A stretch of DNA of 53,752 nucleotides from Candidatus Nanoarchaeia archaeon (GTDB lineage: Archaea > Nanobdellota > Nanobdellia > SCGC-AAA011-G17 > JACPNG01). The notes below the pieces were generated by a model. That model made no database searches and was not told where the DNA came from. It was given only the letters and a program-made list of their open reading frames with translations. This document shows, piece by piece, positions 8,622 through 16,349 of the stretch (position 1 is its first letter; each line of letters begins with the position of its first letter). The position numbers and the translations under genes are program-made. The stretch covers positions 1 through 53,752 of the forward strand of contig JAQTMK010000005.1 in assembly GCA_028714375.1 (NCBI GenBank), in the 5' to 3' direction.

Positions 8622-10913
8622 CTAAACTTTTTTGAATAGTCGATTCAGGATTCTGTTAAGTCTTTTTATTAATCTTAGGGATTTTCTTTTAAATCTGGTA
8701 CCGGGACTTATGCCACTGTATATCATTTCAATTCTATCACAGGTTATTTTTGCTTTTGTGTAATTCTTTTGATGTGCTGAGACTCTGGCAATATGGTATA
8801 ACTCTTTTATTCTTTCATATCTTTCTTTTTCAGATTGTTTTCTGGCTGAAGATATTTCAACTGGTTTTTTCTTGTGTTTTGTTGTATAGATTATTGCAAG
8901 CACTAATGCAATCAAGATTATCCAAATAAACCAGGTGTCTCCTGGGCAGGTGAAGATTTCTATAAAAAATATTTTTCCATCTCCACAGAATGTTGTTGGT
9001 TTTTGAGGGAGTAAACAAGGTTTACATGGACCACCACAATCCACTTCCTGCTCTTTTTGGTTTAAAGTCCCATCATCACAGGTTGGGCAAGCCTTACAAA
9101 TTCCTCCGCAGTCAGGGAGTATTTCATTCTGGTTTTTGATGTTATCAAAACAGGTTTCAAATGGAACATATGCACATTCCTGTTCTTCTCTTGGTTTGTC
9201 AAATGCACTTCCACAGTTTTTCAGATCAACACATCTTCTTAACTGGAATCCTTTATAGTAATTTTGCTGCAGATATAGACCTGCGTTCTGGCATGGAGAC
9301 CAATCGCTGCAACTCCACTGCTCTCCACATTTTGCTCCGCCTGTTCCTCCACCGCCTCCACCTCCCCCTCCCCCGCTTGAAGGGGTTACAACAACATCGT
9401 TTACTGTTACTGTCCAGGTAGTGTTTGCAGTTAACAAACCATCACTTATCATGGCCATGATGGTATGAATTCCCTGAGAATTGTAATTTGGAGAATATGT
9501 ATACGCATCATTTATTTCTCCTGTTTGGACAGAATTATCCAGATACCATTGGACTGAGGGTATATTTCCATCTTCATCAGAATAAGTTATATTAAATGTT
9601 TTAGATGAACCTTCATCCATACTTTGGGTTAGGGAAATTGGGGAGTAGTCATCAATAACAGGAGCATGATTTATGTTGGTTATTGCCAAACTTATTACTT
9701 CTGAATCCACTAATCCGGTTGAATCATTTACAGAAATATTAATTGTATAAGTTCCATTTTCTGAATAGGTATGACTTACTGAGGCTGCAGTATTATTTAT
9801 TGCAGTTAGATTTAATATTGGGTTATCACTCGAGAACGTTAATGGATAATCTTCTTCTTCATCAATTGCATAAACCTTAAATTCTAAACTGGAATTTATC
9901 TCTACAGTCTTTGCTCCTATTGCATCCAAGACTGGAGCTTCATTTACTTCTATAATCTCAAATAAAACCACCTGAGAATCCAGAAGAGAACCATCTACAG
10001 CATAAATCTCTATTGAATAGTTTCCAACATCTTCCTGAGTTGGGGTAAATCTGATAAATCCATCATTCTCATTTATGACAAACATAGATGAGTTATCATA
10101 GAAGTAAACTGTATCTCCTTCAGGATCTGTAGCATTTACATCATATTCAAAGGCCTGATCTTCGTAAAGTTCTTTGGAATTTTCTACAGTGAAATTTGGG
10201 ATTATATCCAGAATTGGGGCATCATTGACATTTAAGACTGTGAAATTTATTGCTTCCCAATCATATAATCCTGCAACGTTTGTTACGTTTATAGTTATGT
10301 TATATGAACCAACCTCTGAATTTGTTGGTGTGAAGTTAATTATGCCTGTTGAACTTATTGTAAATATTGTGGAATCTGAAGCAAATGTTAATGCTTCGCT
10401 ATTCGGATCTGTTGCATTTAATTCTAAATAAAACTCTTCATCTTCATTAGCTGTCAAATCCCCTATCGGATCTAAAACCGGGGCGCCAGCTGAGATATTT
10501 AATGTAAACTCTGCGGAAACATAAGAGTTATTTGTATCACAGACTGTATTGTTCACCCAAACTGTAATCCAATGATATCCCTGATCTGCAGACGCAGGAG
10601 TGAAAGAGATTTCTCCTGTTGAAGCATCTATATTGAATATGGATGAATTGTCAGAGAATTCTAAAACTGAGGTGGCTGATGCTGTGGCGTTAATATCATA
10701 ATAAAAAGCTATATCTACATTACCGGTTTGGTTTTCAATGTTTGAAAAAATAGGCACTTCAGATATACATATCCCAACAATTCCAACTGGTTTTCCTGTA
10801 ATCTGCTGGAAAAAATAAGGGCTCTCATTGATAAGGGTTATAACTGATAATGCTGTAGTTAGGATTATAGTAATATATATAAAAATTAAAGTTCTATTCT
10901 GATTTAACCTCAT
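8622..10913 (-). CDS. Membrane-anchored cadherin-like protein with TSP1-like Cys-rich segment
   Basis: 763 residues. An N-terminal membrane segment (about 8-28) is followed by five Ig/cadherin-like repeats (for example LNVNDAP, TNINHAP; FTPTNSEVGSYNI). A ten-Gly hinge follows, then a Cys-rich block starting CGEQWSCSDWSPC, which resembles a thrombospondin type-1 repeat, and two DCGG(I/P)CK(A/P)C motifs. A membrane helix (FIWIILIALVLAIIY) and an approximately 95-residue basic, helical cytoplasmic tail end the protein. The domain order (repeats, Gly hinge, membrane helix) parallels the 1427-residue neighbour, so the two probably act together on the cell surface. Ligand unknown. Confidence 0.9.
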   Translation of the reverse strand: MRLNQNRTLIFIYITIILTTALSVITLINESPYFFQQITGKPVGIVGICISEVPIFSNIENQTGNVDIAFYYDINATASATSVLEFSDNSSIFNIDASTGEISFTPASADQGYHWITVWVNNTVCDTNNSYVSAEFTLNISAGAPVLDPIGDLTANEDEEFYLELNATDPNSEALTFASDSTIFTISSTGIINFTPTNSEVGSYNITINVTNVAGLYDWEAINFTVLNVNDAPILDIIPNFTVENSKELYEDQAFEYDVNATDPEGDTVYFYDNSSMFVINENDGFIRFTPTQEDVGNYSIEIYAVDGSLLDSQVVLFEIIEVNEAPVLDAIGAKTVEINSSLEFKVYAIDEEEDYPLTFSSDNPILNLTAINNTAASVSHTYSENGTYTINISVNDSTGLVDSEVISLAITNINHAPVIDDYSPISLTQSMDEGSSKTFNITYSDEDGNIPSVQWYLDNSVQTGEINDAYTYSPNYNSQGIHTIMAMISDGLLTANTTWTVTVNDVVVTPSSGGGGGGGGGGTGGAKCGEQWSCSDWSPCQNAGLYLQQNYYKGFQLRRCVDLKNCGSAFDKPREEQECAYVPFETCFDNIKNQNEILPDCGGICKACPTCDDGTLNQKEQEVDCGGPCKPCLLPQKPTTFCGDGKIFFIEIFTCPGDTWFIWIILIALVLAIIYTTKHKKKPVEISSARKQSEKERYERIKELYHIARVSAHQKNYTKAKITCDRIEMIYSGISPGTRFKRKSLRLIKRLNRILNRLFKKV

Positions 10914-10938
10914 TTTTATTTATAATTTAAGGATTCAA

Positions 10939-10947
10939 GTTTATATA
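10939..10947 (-). promoter_or_regulatory. TATA box of the 763-residue surface gene
   Basis: TATATAAAC on the minus strand, about 29 nt before the ATG at 10913, with no Shine-Dalgarno site between. The spacing is that of a leaderless archaeal transcript. Confidence 0.5.
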
Positions 10948-10952
10948 ACTTT

Positions 10953-11366
10953 CTAGAATCTAGTAGTTATTATTCTTAATTCAGAATTATAAATTCTTTT
11001 TTCTGCATCTTTAGGGATTAATAATTTAAATTCTAATTCTTTTGATTCTTCTTTATTAAGATTAAAATTGTTTTCGGAAACATATATCCAATTTTTTAGT
11101 TCACCTTTTACTTTTATGTTCACATTTGAAGACGAGTATTTTAAGTTGCTTACAACAATACTTCTTGAACCGAGATTTCCAGGAGGGATTGTTCCAAATA
11201 TAAGGGCTGAACTGTCAAGATTAAATCCAAGATTATCATTCACATTTACTTCTATCGGGATGATTTCCACATCCAGAACCACATAGGTATTATACAAAAT
11301 AGTCATAACTAAAATGGTTACAGGAACAACAATAACTATTAATGGTATTAAATTATTTTTTTTCAT
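10953..11366 (-). CDS. Small membrane-anchored surface protein
   Basis: 137 residues: a short basic N-terminus, one membrane segment (LIPLIVIVVPVTILVMTIL) and an outer beta-rich domain of about 105 residues containing GTIPPGNLGSRSIVVSN, typical of an Ig-like fold with conserved Gly/Asn turns. The start overlaps the end of the 368-residue gene by 14 nt, so the two are translationally linked. No named family is recognised. The arrangement (membrane segment plus one beta domain beside a larger Ig-like protein) is repeated by the 167-residue gene near 15 kb. Confidence 0.75.
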   Translation of the reverse strand: MKKNNLIPLIVIVVPVTILVMTILYNTYVVLDVEIIPIEVNVNDNLGFNLDSSALIFGTIPPGNLGSRSIVVSNLKYSSSNVNIKVKGELKNWIYVSENNFNLNKEESKELEFKLLIPKDAEKRIYNSELRIITTRF

Positions 11367-12459
11367 GTTTCTTTTTTATTAATGAGAATATTAGCAATGA
11401 GATTAACAAGACTATTATGATTATCAATGAAATTGTGATTAAATTTAATTTTGGTTTTGTAACTTCCAACATAACTTCTTTTTCTGCCTGTTTTCCTTCA
11501 TAGTAAACTATAACCTTTCCAGGATAGATTTTTGGTTCATAATCTGTTGTGTCAAAATAGACTTCTATTATTTTTTCTTCCCATGGACCAAAGGTTGTTT
11601 GTGAGCTTTTTGATTGGGAAATATATTCTGAATCTTTTTTAATAAGTAATTCCACATAAGTATTTTCTATTGGAGCATTCCAGAAACTTTTTAATTTAAC
11701 CTCCACTTTTGAGATTGTATCTTGCTTGAGTTCGTCTGATAAAATATCCTGGATCTCTATTATTGGAGCTCCTACTTTAAATTTCTTTTCAAAATTTATG
11801 TGATTCTGGTCAAAATAAACCCTCGCATCTGCACTGTATTCTCCAGGGTCAGAAGTCTGCCAGTATGTTGTGAGAGTTTTTTCTTCCAAAAGATTTAACG
11901 ATGTAGAGGGAATCTTTAATTTTGCAACTTCTTCATTGTTTGATTTAATTGAGATTTCTGCTTCAAGGTTATTAATTACTTCTCTTCCACGATTTATTAC
12001 CTTAACACTTACTGGAATTTGTTTATTTATTTCTGAATTATCGACTATAATATTTCCATCAATGTATTTTCCTGGGTAAGGGAAATAGGTATAGATTTTT
12101 AATTCAACACCGCCTACAGCTCCGACTACTCCACTAGAGCCCTGGGATTCAATCATTACTATAGAACTTTCATGAGTTCCTGGAGGTATCTCAGAAATTG
12201 GGAGTATCTTACATGAAATGTCTGTCCATTTTTGTGGTTCTAATAAGATATTATCCTCTAAAACTATTGATTGATTAAGATAACCCCTTGCTTCCAGAGT
12301 AAATTCTTTGGAAGAGTCCGCATTATTTAGTGCTGAAAAAGTACAATAGCTTTCCTGATTTGGCTGAAAATTAATCTCTATCTTTGGGGGTTGAATTATT
12401 ATTGCTGATGCTGAGACAGATAATATAATTAAAGCAAATGTCAACAACCCTCTTTTCAT
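11353..12459 (-). CDS. Secreted Ig-like protein with C-terminal membrane anchor (paralog of 405-residue protein)
   Basis: 368 residues. A signal peptide (MKRGLLTFALIILSVSASA) is followed by about three Ig/CARDB-like beta domains, then a membrane helix (about 342-362) and a KKKHEKK tail. The segment PYPGKYIDGNIIVD...VINRGREVINNLEAEISI matches PYPGKYAKISLDVSD...PISNFGTEKINQAKATIDI in the 405-residue protein. The two genes are therefore tandem paralogs within the locus. This domain class in archaeal surface proteins commonly forms stalks or binds partner proteins; the actual role is unknown. Confidence 0.85.
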   Translation of the reverse strand: MKRGLLTFALIILSVSASAIIIQPPKIEINFQPNQESYCTFSALNNADSSKEFTLEARGYLNQSIVLEDNILLEPQKWTDISCKILPISEIPPGTHESSIVMIESQGSSGVVGAVGGVELKIYTYFPYPGKYIDGNIIVDNSEINKQIPVSVKVINRGREVINNLEAEISIKSNNEEVAKLKIPSTSLNLLEEKTLTTYWQTSDPGEYSADARVYFDQNHINFEKKFKVGAPIIEIQDILSDELKQDTISKVEVKLKSFWNAPIENTYVELLIKKDSEYISQSKSSQTTFGPWEEKIIEVYFDTTDYEPKIYPGKVIVYYEGKQAEKEVMLEVTKPKLNLITISLIIIIVLLISLLIFSLIKKKHEKK

Positions 12460-12480
12460 ATTTAGGAATAATTTTAGAAT

Positions 12481-12491
12481 CTTTATAAAAC
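12481..12491 (-). promoter_or_regulatory. TATA box of the 368-residue surface gene
   Basis: AGTTTTATAAAG on the minus strand, about 26 nt before the ATG at 12459, with no ribosome-binding site. It suggests a separate leaderless transcript for the 368- and 137-residue gene pair. Confidence 0.5.
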
Positions 12492-12496
12492 TTTTC

Positions 12497-13129
12497 TTAA
12501 GCCTCTGATGCTAGGAAAGTAATTGTTCCTAATTTTTGTCCTGGCGGCTCATCTGTTGGTACTGTTACATTTAAATCTACTCTTACTGCATCTGAACCAT
12601 CTGTGAAGTTTAGAGCACAAACTGCAACTTCTGCTGATGCTCTTGGGAGAGCTCTCCAATAACCTTCTCCAAATCCTCCGGGATAACCTACAGAACATCC
12701 ACTGCCTGGGGCTGCAGCAGCATATCCTAGCTCTTCATGTGTTGTGTTGTATAATAAGTGTTTTGTGTTTACAAAACTTGCTGAATCAAACAAATTTTCA
12801 GTTTCCTGTATGGTAATATTCATTAAAACTGAACCATCATTGGTTATGTTAAATCCGCATAAATAATCTGCAGAGCAAGATTCTCCTTCCAGATCGTCCT
12901 GTTCGTAGGAAGTTCTTGAATCTCCGGGGTTTGAAGTTGTGAAATTTATATCTGAACTAATCATGGTTATTCCTAAACTCGAATTTATAGAAATATTAAC
13001 ACTTCCGGTTGCTCCTCCGGTGATTAGAGAAATCTTTTCTGAAGTGAAACTCGTATAGATTCCAACTAAAGAGATTGTTACTGCAAATACTGCTAAAGTC
13101 ATTAATAGTTTATTTGATGCTTCCTTCAT
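12497..13129 (-). CDS. Secreted beta-sandwich protein (TasA/camelysin-like pattern)
   Basis: 210 residues with an N-terminal hydrophobic segment (KLLMTLAVFAVTISLVGIYT) and a mature beta-rich domain. The C-terminal module (NDGSVLMNITI...VTVPTDEPPGQKLGTITF) is shared with the end of the 425-residue protein (NDGNVLTEVNI...EVPLDEPSGDKIAYIVF). N-terminal helix, ITGGATGSV and a closing -PPG-K-GTI-F strand recall TasA/camelysin-type fibre or matrix proteins. That assignment rests on overall pattern only. It overlaps the 74-residue gene by 20 nt. It may be a filament subunit, since it is the most compact secreted protein here. Confidence 0.8.
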   Translation of the reverse strand: MKEASNKLLMTLAVFAVTISLVGIYTSFTSEKISLITGGATGSVNISINSSLGITMISSDINFTTSNPGDSRTSYEQDDLEGESCSADYLCGFNITNDGSVLMNITIQETENLFDSASFVNTKHLLYNTTHEELGYAAAAPGSGCSVGYPGGFGEGYWRALPRASAEVAVCALNFTDGSDAVRVDLNVTVPTDEPPGQKLGTITFLASEA

Positions 13130-13334
13130 TTTCTCCCTCTTTTATATCTTCTTTGGATACAGGATTCACATGCATACCAACTTTTCCAGTTGGAGTTGGT
13201 TCAATCTGGTTAAATGTTTTTACATTATCATGGTTTTTTAGGGCCATGAATGTTCCTACAGAAGAAATAATAATAATTACCACTAAAATAACTGCCAATT
13301 GATTTTTTGAAATCCCTCTTTTTTCTTTTTCCAT
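13110..13334 (-). CDS. Small single-span membrane protein
   Basis: 74 residues: a basic N-terminus (MEKEKRGISKNQ), one membrane helix (LAVILVVIIIISSVGTFMAL) and a short polar outer tail of about 40 residues. A TATA box (TATATAAA on the minus strand, 13361-13368) sits about 30 nt before its ATG, inside the end of the 405-residue gene. Its stop region overlaps the start of the 210-residue gene, so the two form a coupled pair. No known family; it may assist or anchor the secreted beta-sandwich protein. Confidence 0.65.
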   Translation of the reverse strand: MEKEKRGISKNQLAVILVVIIIISSVGTFMALKNHDNVKTFNQIEPTPTGKVGMHVNPVSKEDIKEGENEGSIK

Positions 13335-13360
13335 TTTTATTTACTAAGTTTTATTTTTTG

Positions 13361-13368
13361 TTTATATA
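13361..13368 (-). promoter_or_regulatory. TATA box of the 74/210-residue gene pair
   Basis: CTATATAAAC on the minus strand, about 30 nt before the ATG at 13334. It overlaps the stop of the preceding gene and would start a leaderless internal transcript. Confidence 0.45.
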
Positions 13369-14579
13369 GTTTTCTGTAATTTATTCCTTCTTTTAATGTA
13401 GATAAACCAACTTACGTTAATTATAATTAAGATAATTACCAAAACTGTTAAGATCGTATTTGTTCCTAGTCCTTTTGAAGAAACTGCTTGACCTGTTGCC
13501 ATATTTGAAAATCTGATTGACCCCAAAGTAATATAAGCCTTCATATTTTTTTCTGTTGTTTTACTTTGGTAATTTAGGATTATTTTTGCATCATAGGTTC
13601 CTTCTTTTACAAATTCTGTATCCCAATATGCTAACAATTCCTGTTTTGACAAAGGTTCAAAATTAACATTTGCACTTTTGAAGTTTCCGGCTTCGGTTCC
13701 TTCTTCGTCGGTGATTATTACCTGGGCATTAACATCGTTTATTCTGTCATTCCATTTACTTTCTGCTGTTACTGTAAACTTTGCTACCTGCCCTAATTGG
13801 AAATTTTTTGATTCAATATCTATAATCTCTATGAGTAAGTTTCCTATATAAAATGTTTTTTCTGCTCTTGCATAATTTCCATCATAGGTTAGGGTTGCAA
13901 CAGCGTGATAGGCTCCGGGATTTGCATCTGCTTTCCATTGTGCTGTAACTTCTTTTTTATCTTTTGATTCTATGGAAATTTCATTTGTTGTTATTGTGGT
14001 TATTTTTTCATTTGTTGGACCCAAAATATCTATAGTTGCTTTTGCCTGATTTATTTTTTCTGTTCCGAAATTTGAAATAGGAACTACAAAGTTTACATAA
14101 TCGCCAGCCTGAGCGTCTGAAACATCCAAACTTATTTTTGCATATTTTCCAGGATAAGGAACTTTAATTTCTACAACCAAAGCGACTGCTGCTGTTGCTC
14201 CTACGAATGATTCTCCCTGTGAGGTTGAGGGAATCTCCAAAGCTATAATCTTTAATTGATGTGTTCCAGGTTCTTCAATGTTTTCTGGGAGAGTCAAATC
14301 AAACTTAAAATCCTTTGATTCTTCTGATGAAGATAATTCAACCAGAGAATTATACATGGTTATCATACTGCTTAGGTCTGATTTTTCAACATATAGAACA
14401 ACCTGCATGTCTTTTTTTTCATTGTTTAGAACTTTGAAATTAAAGGTTTCTTTTTTGTTTGCTTCAAAGTCTACTGAAACTTTACCTGGAGTTATCCCTA
14501 TTGCTTTTACCTGAACAGACAGAAATATAATTAAAACTAACAAAACCAATACAAATTTTGTTAAATTATTCTTATTCAT
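13362..14579 (-). CDS. Secreted Ig-like protein with C-terminal membrane anchor
   Basis: 405 residues. A signal peptide (LTKFVLVLLVLIIFLSVQVKA) leads into IGITPGKVSVDFEANKK, a start common in archaeal surface proteins. Three beta domains follow, then an anchor helix (TILTVLVIILIIINVSWFIY) and the basic tail KRRNKLQK. It is the paralog of the 368-residue protein (shared PYPGKY and F-G-E-I-(N)-A motifs). Its start overlaps the stop of the 167-residue gene by 8 nt. Likely a surface stalk or partner-binding protein. Confidence 0.85.
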   Translation of the reverse strand: MNKNNLTKFVLVLLVLIIFLSVQVKAIGITPGKVSVDFEANKKETFNFKVLNNEKKDMQVVLYVEKSDLSSMITMYNSLVELSSSEESKDFKFDLTLPENIEEPGTHQLKIIALEIPSTSQGESFVGATAAVALVVEIKVPYPGKYAKISLDVSDAQAGDYVNFVVPISNFGTEKINQAKATIDILGPTNEKITTITTNEISIESKDKKEVTAQWKADANPGAYHAVATLTYDGNYARAEKTFYIGNLLIEIIDIESKNFQLGQVAKFTVTAESKWNDRINDVNAQVIITDEEGTEAGNFKSANVNFEPLSKQELLAYWDTEFVKEGTYDAKIILNYQSKTTEKNMKAYITLGSIRFSNMATGQAVSSKGLGTNTILTVLVIILIIINVSWFIYIKRRNKLQKTI

Positions 14580-15075
14580 ATTGTTCAGCTTTTACCCGTG
14601 TGTTTTTGTTTAATGTCAGTGATTCATCCAAATCCAGAATTGCCTGACCGGTTACTGATATCTTATTTTTTGATGATTGTTCTATAGAAACATTGAGCTT
14701 TGAATTACCGTCGTTGGTTACGGTATAGTTTTCCTGCTCTTGTTTTAATTTTAATGCTATCTCGCTTTCTATTCTGAACTGGGTTATTATTGATGGAAAA
14801 ACTCCTTTTACTTTCCAGTATAAATTTTCAAATGGAAGATTTTCCTCTGGAATGTATTCGCAACAGTAAACCTGTTTTTTTATTGGAGAGGTAAACTCTG
14901 GATTATTGTCTATAAGAATCGTGTAAGTCATTGGAATTCCAATCCATCTGAATTCAGGTTTTCTATCAAATATCACTTCATTATTTTTTGGAGTTTTTGG
15001 GAGAGGGAACAAGACTGTTAAAACTATAATTAATAAAATCAGATTCACAATTATTATTTTTGTTATTGTTTTCAT
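14572..15075 (-). CDS. Membrane-anchored surface protein, small
   Basis: 167 residues beginning MKTITKIIIVNLILLIIVLTV, a single N-terminal membrane helix. An outer domain (NEVIFDRKPEFRWIG...YTILIDNNPEFTSP) resembles a truncated fibronectin-like module, and a Thr/Asn-rich strand region with TGQAILDL follows. A start 12 nt further upstream is possible, but the ATG at 15075 forms an exact ATGA overlap with the preceding stop and is preferred. Cys-Cys (VYCCEY) is unusual among its neighbours. Function unknown. Confidence 0.75.
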   Translation of the reverse strand: MKTITKIIIVNLILLIIVLTVLFPLPKTPKNNEVIFDRKPEFRWIGIPMTYTILIDNNPEFTSPIKKQVYCCEYIPEENLPFENLYWKVKGVFPSIITQFRIESEIALKLKQEQENYTVTNDGNSKLNVSIEQSSKNKISVTGQAILDLDESLTLNKNTRVKAEQYE

Positions 15076-16349
15076 CCTGAAATCCATCCCGTAAAGACAA
15101 TATATGCGATTTTATCTCCAGAAGGTTCATCTAATGGAACTTCTACAAGGAAATCAATTTCTGCTTCATCATTTGATTCTGAATAATTTAACTGAGATAT
15201 TGAAGTTTCATTTGAAAGAGGAATCTGATTCCAGTCAATCTGCGATGCAGACCAATTGAATGAATCTTCTTCCCCAGTTTTATTATCTATCTTATATCGG
15301 AAGTAATCTGTTGGCGAGGGTTTTGATGTCCATAACCCTGTTGAGCCTTCTCCCAAAGAAATATTAACTTCGGTCAGAACATTACCATCATTCCTTATCA
15401 ATAATGGAACTGGAGAATCATCTGTTGTGTTATCTTTTTCTCCCACGTTTAAATTACCAAAGTCAGTTGAAGAAACCGGTAAAGATAAAATTACCTGCGA
15501 AGGAATTATGAATGTCCTGTTTTCTGACCAATTACCATAATCTGTTCCGTCAAATCCTGTAACTCTCCATGTATAATTTGTATCCACATCTAATTCAAAT
15601 GTTGAAGTATATTTTGTTGTATTTGCAGTTTCTGCTATATTTGTTACATTTATTATTGGACTCTGGAAATCTGAAGATACTTCATCTACCTGTATGAAAT
15701 AGGTTATTGCATCTCCGTCTGCATCTGTTGTGTTAGACCATTCAAATGTGACTGTTTTGTTTACCAATTCAGCTCCGTTTTCTGGAAGATGTAAGTCTAC
15801 TGGCAAAGGTGCATTATTTCCTGTTGAAAATGATCCTGATTCAAAATCAATTAAGTTTGTTGTATCTCTTGCAGTTATGTTCCATATGTAAGTTCCTGCT
15901 ATATCTGCTTTTATTGTTGATGAATTCCAGGTTATTCCGTCGAAAGTTACATTAATATTGTCAACTACTGCAGTTCCGTTTGGAAATACAATAGACATGT
16001 TTACTTCTAGAAGATTATTATCTGCATCTGAAACTGTTGCACTCAGATAAAAATCATCATTTCTTGCAATCGTTGCTGGGATTGTTGTGTTTGCTGTTAT
16101 TGATGGGGAATTTTCAGAGGATTGTGCAAAGAAAAATCCTAACGAGGTTTCATAGTTTACAGTTGAAGTATTTCCAGTTATAGTTCCGGTTATTATGTTT
16201 GTTTCATAGTTTACAGTTGAGGTATTTGATCCTCCTGCTGAAATTATTGTTGTGTTGGAATTATAATTAGCTGAACCTGTGTTTGTTGATCCTACAAAAC
16301 TTGCTAAAATTATAATTAATATTATCCAATCTGTGAGGTTTCGTTTAAT
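15072..16349 (-). CDS. Surface protein with Ig/fibronectin-like and TasA-like modules; AUU start
   Basis: The first ATG in this frame (15998) would give 308 residues without a signal peptide. The same frame stays open for 117 more codons and then encodes KRNLTDWIILIIILASFVGS, a clear signal peptide. No ATG, GTG or TTG precedes it. The codon at the right place is ATT at 16349, with a perfect GGAGGTG ending 7 nt upstream (9 nt after GGAGG). The 425-residue product then has Asn/Thr-rich repeats (VNYETNIITGTI, VNYETSLGFF), a fibronectin-like domain (PENGAELVNKTVTFEWSN) and a C-terminal module shared with the 210-residue protein. The start lies inside the preceding gene, implying coupled translation. 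Confidence 0.75.
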   Translation of the reverse strand: MKRNLTDWIILIIILASFVGSTNTGSANYNSNTTIISAGGSNTSTVNYETNIITGTITGNTSTVNYETSLGFFFAQSSENSPSITANTTIPATIARNDDFYLSATVSDADNNLLEVNMSIVFPNGTAVVDNINVTFDGITWNSSTIKADIAGTYIWNITARDTTNLIDFESGSFSTGNNAPLPVDLHLPENGAELVNKTVTFEWSNTTDADGDAITYFIQVDEVSSDFQSPIINVTNIAETANTTKYTSTFELDVDTNYTWRVTGFDGTDYGNWSENRTFIIPSQVILSLPVSSTDFGNLNVGEKDNTTDDSPVPLLIRNDGNVLTEVNISLGEGSTGLWTSKPSPTDYFRYKIDNKTGEEDSFNWSASQIDWNQIPLSNETSISQLNYSESNDEAEIDFLVEVPLDEPSGDKIAYIVFTGWISG

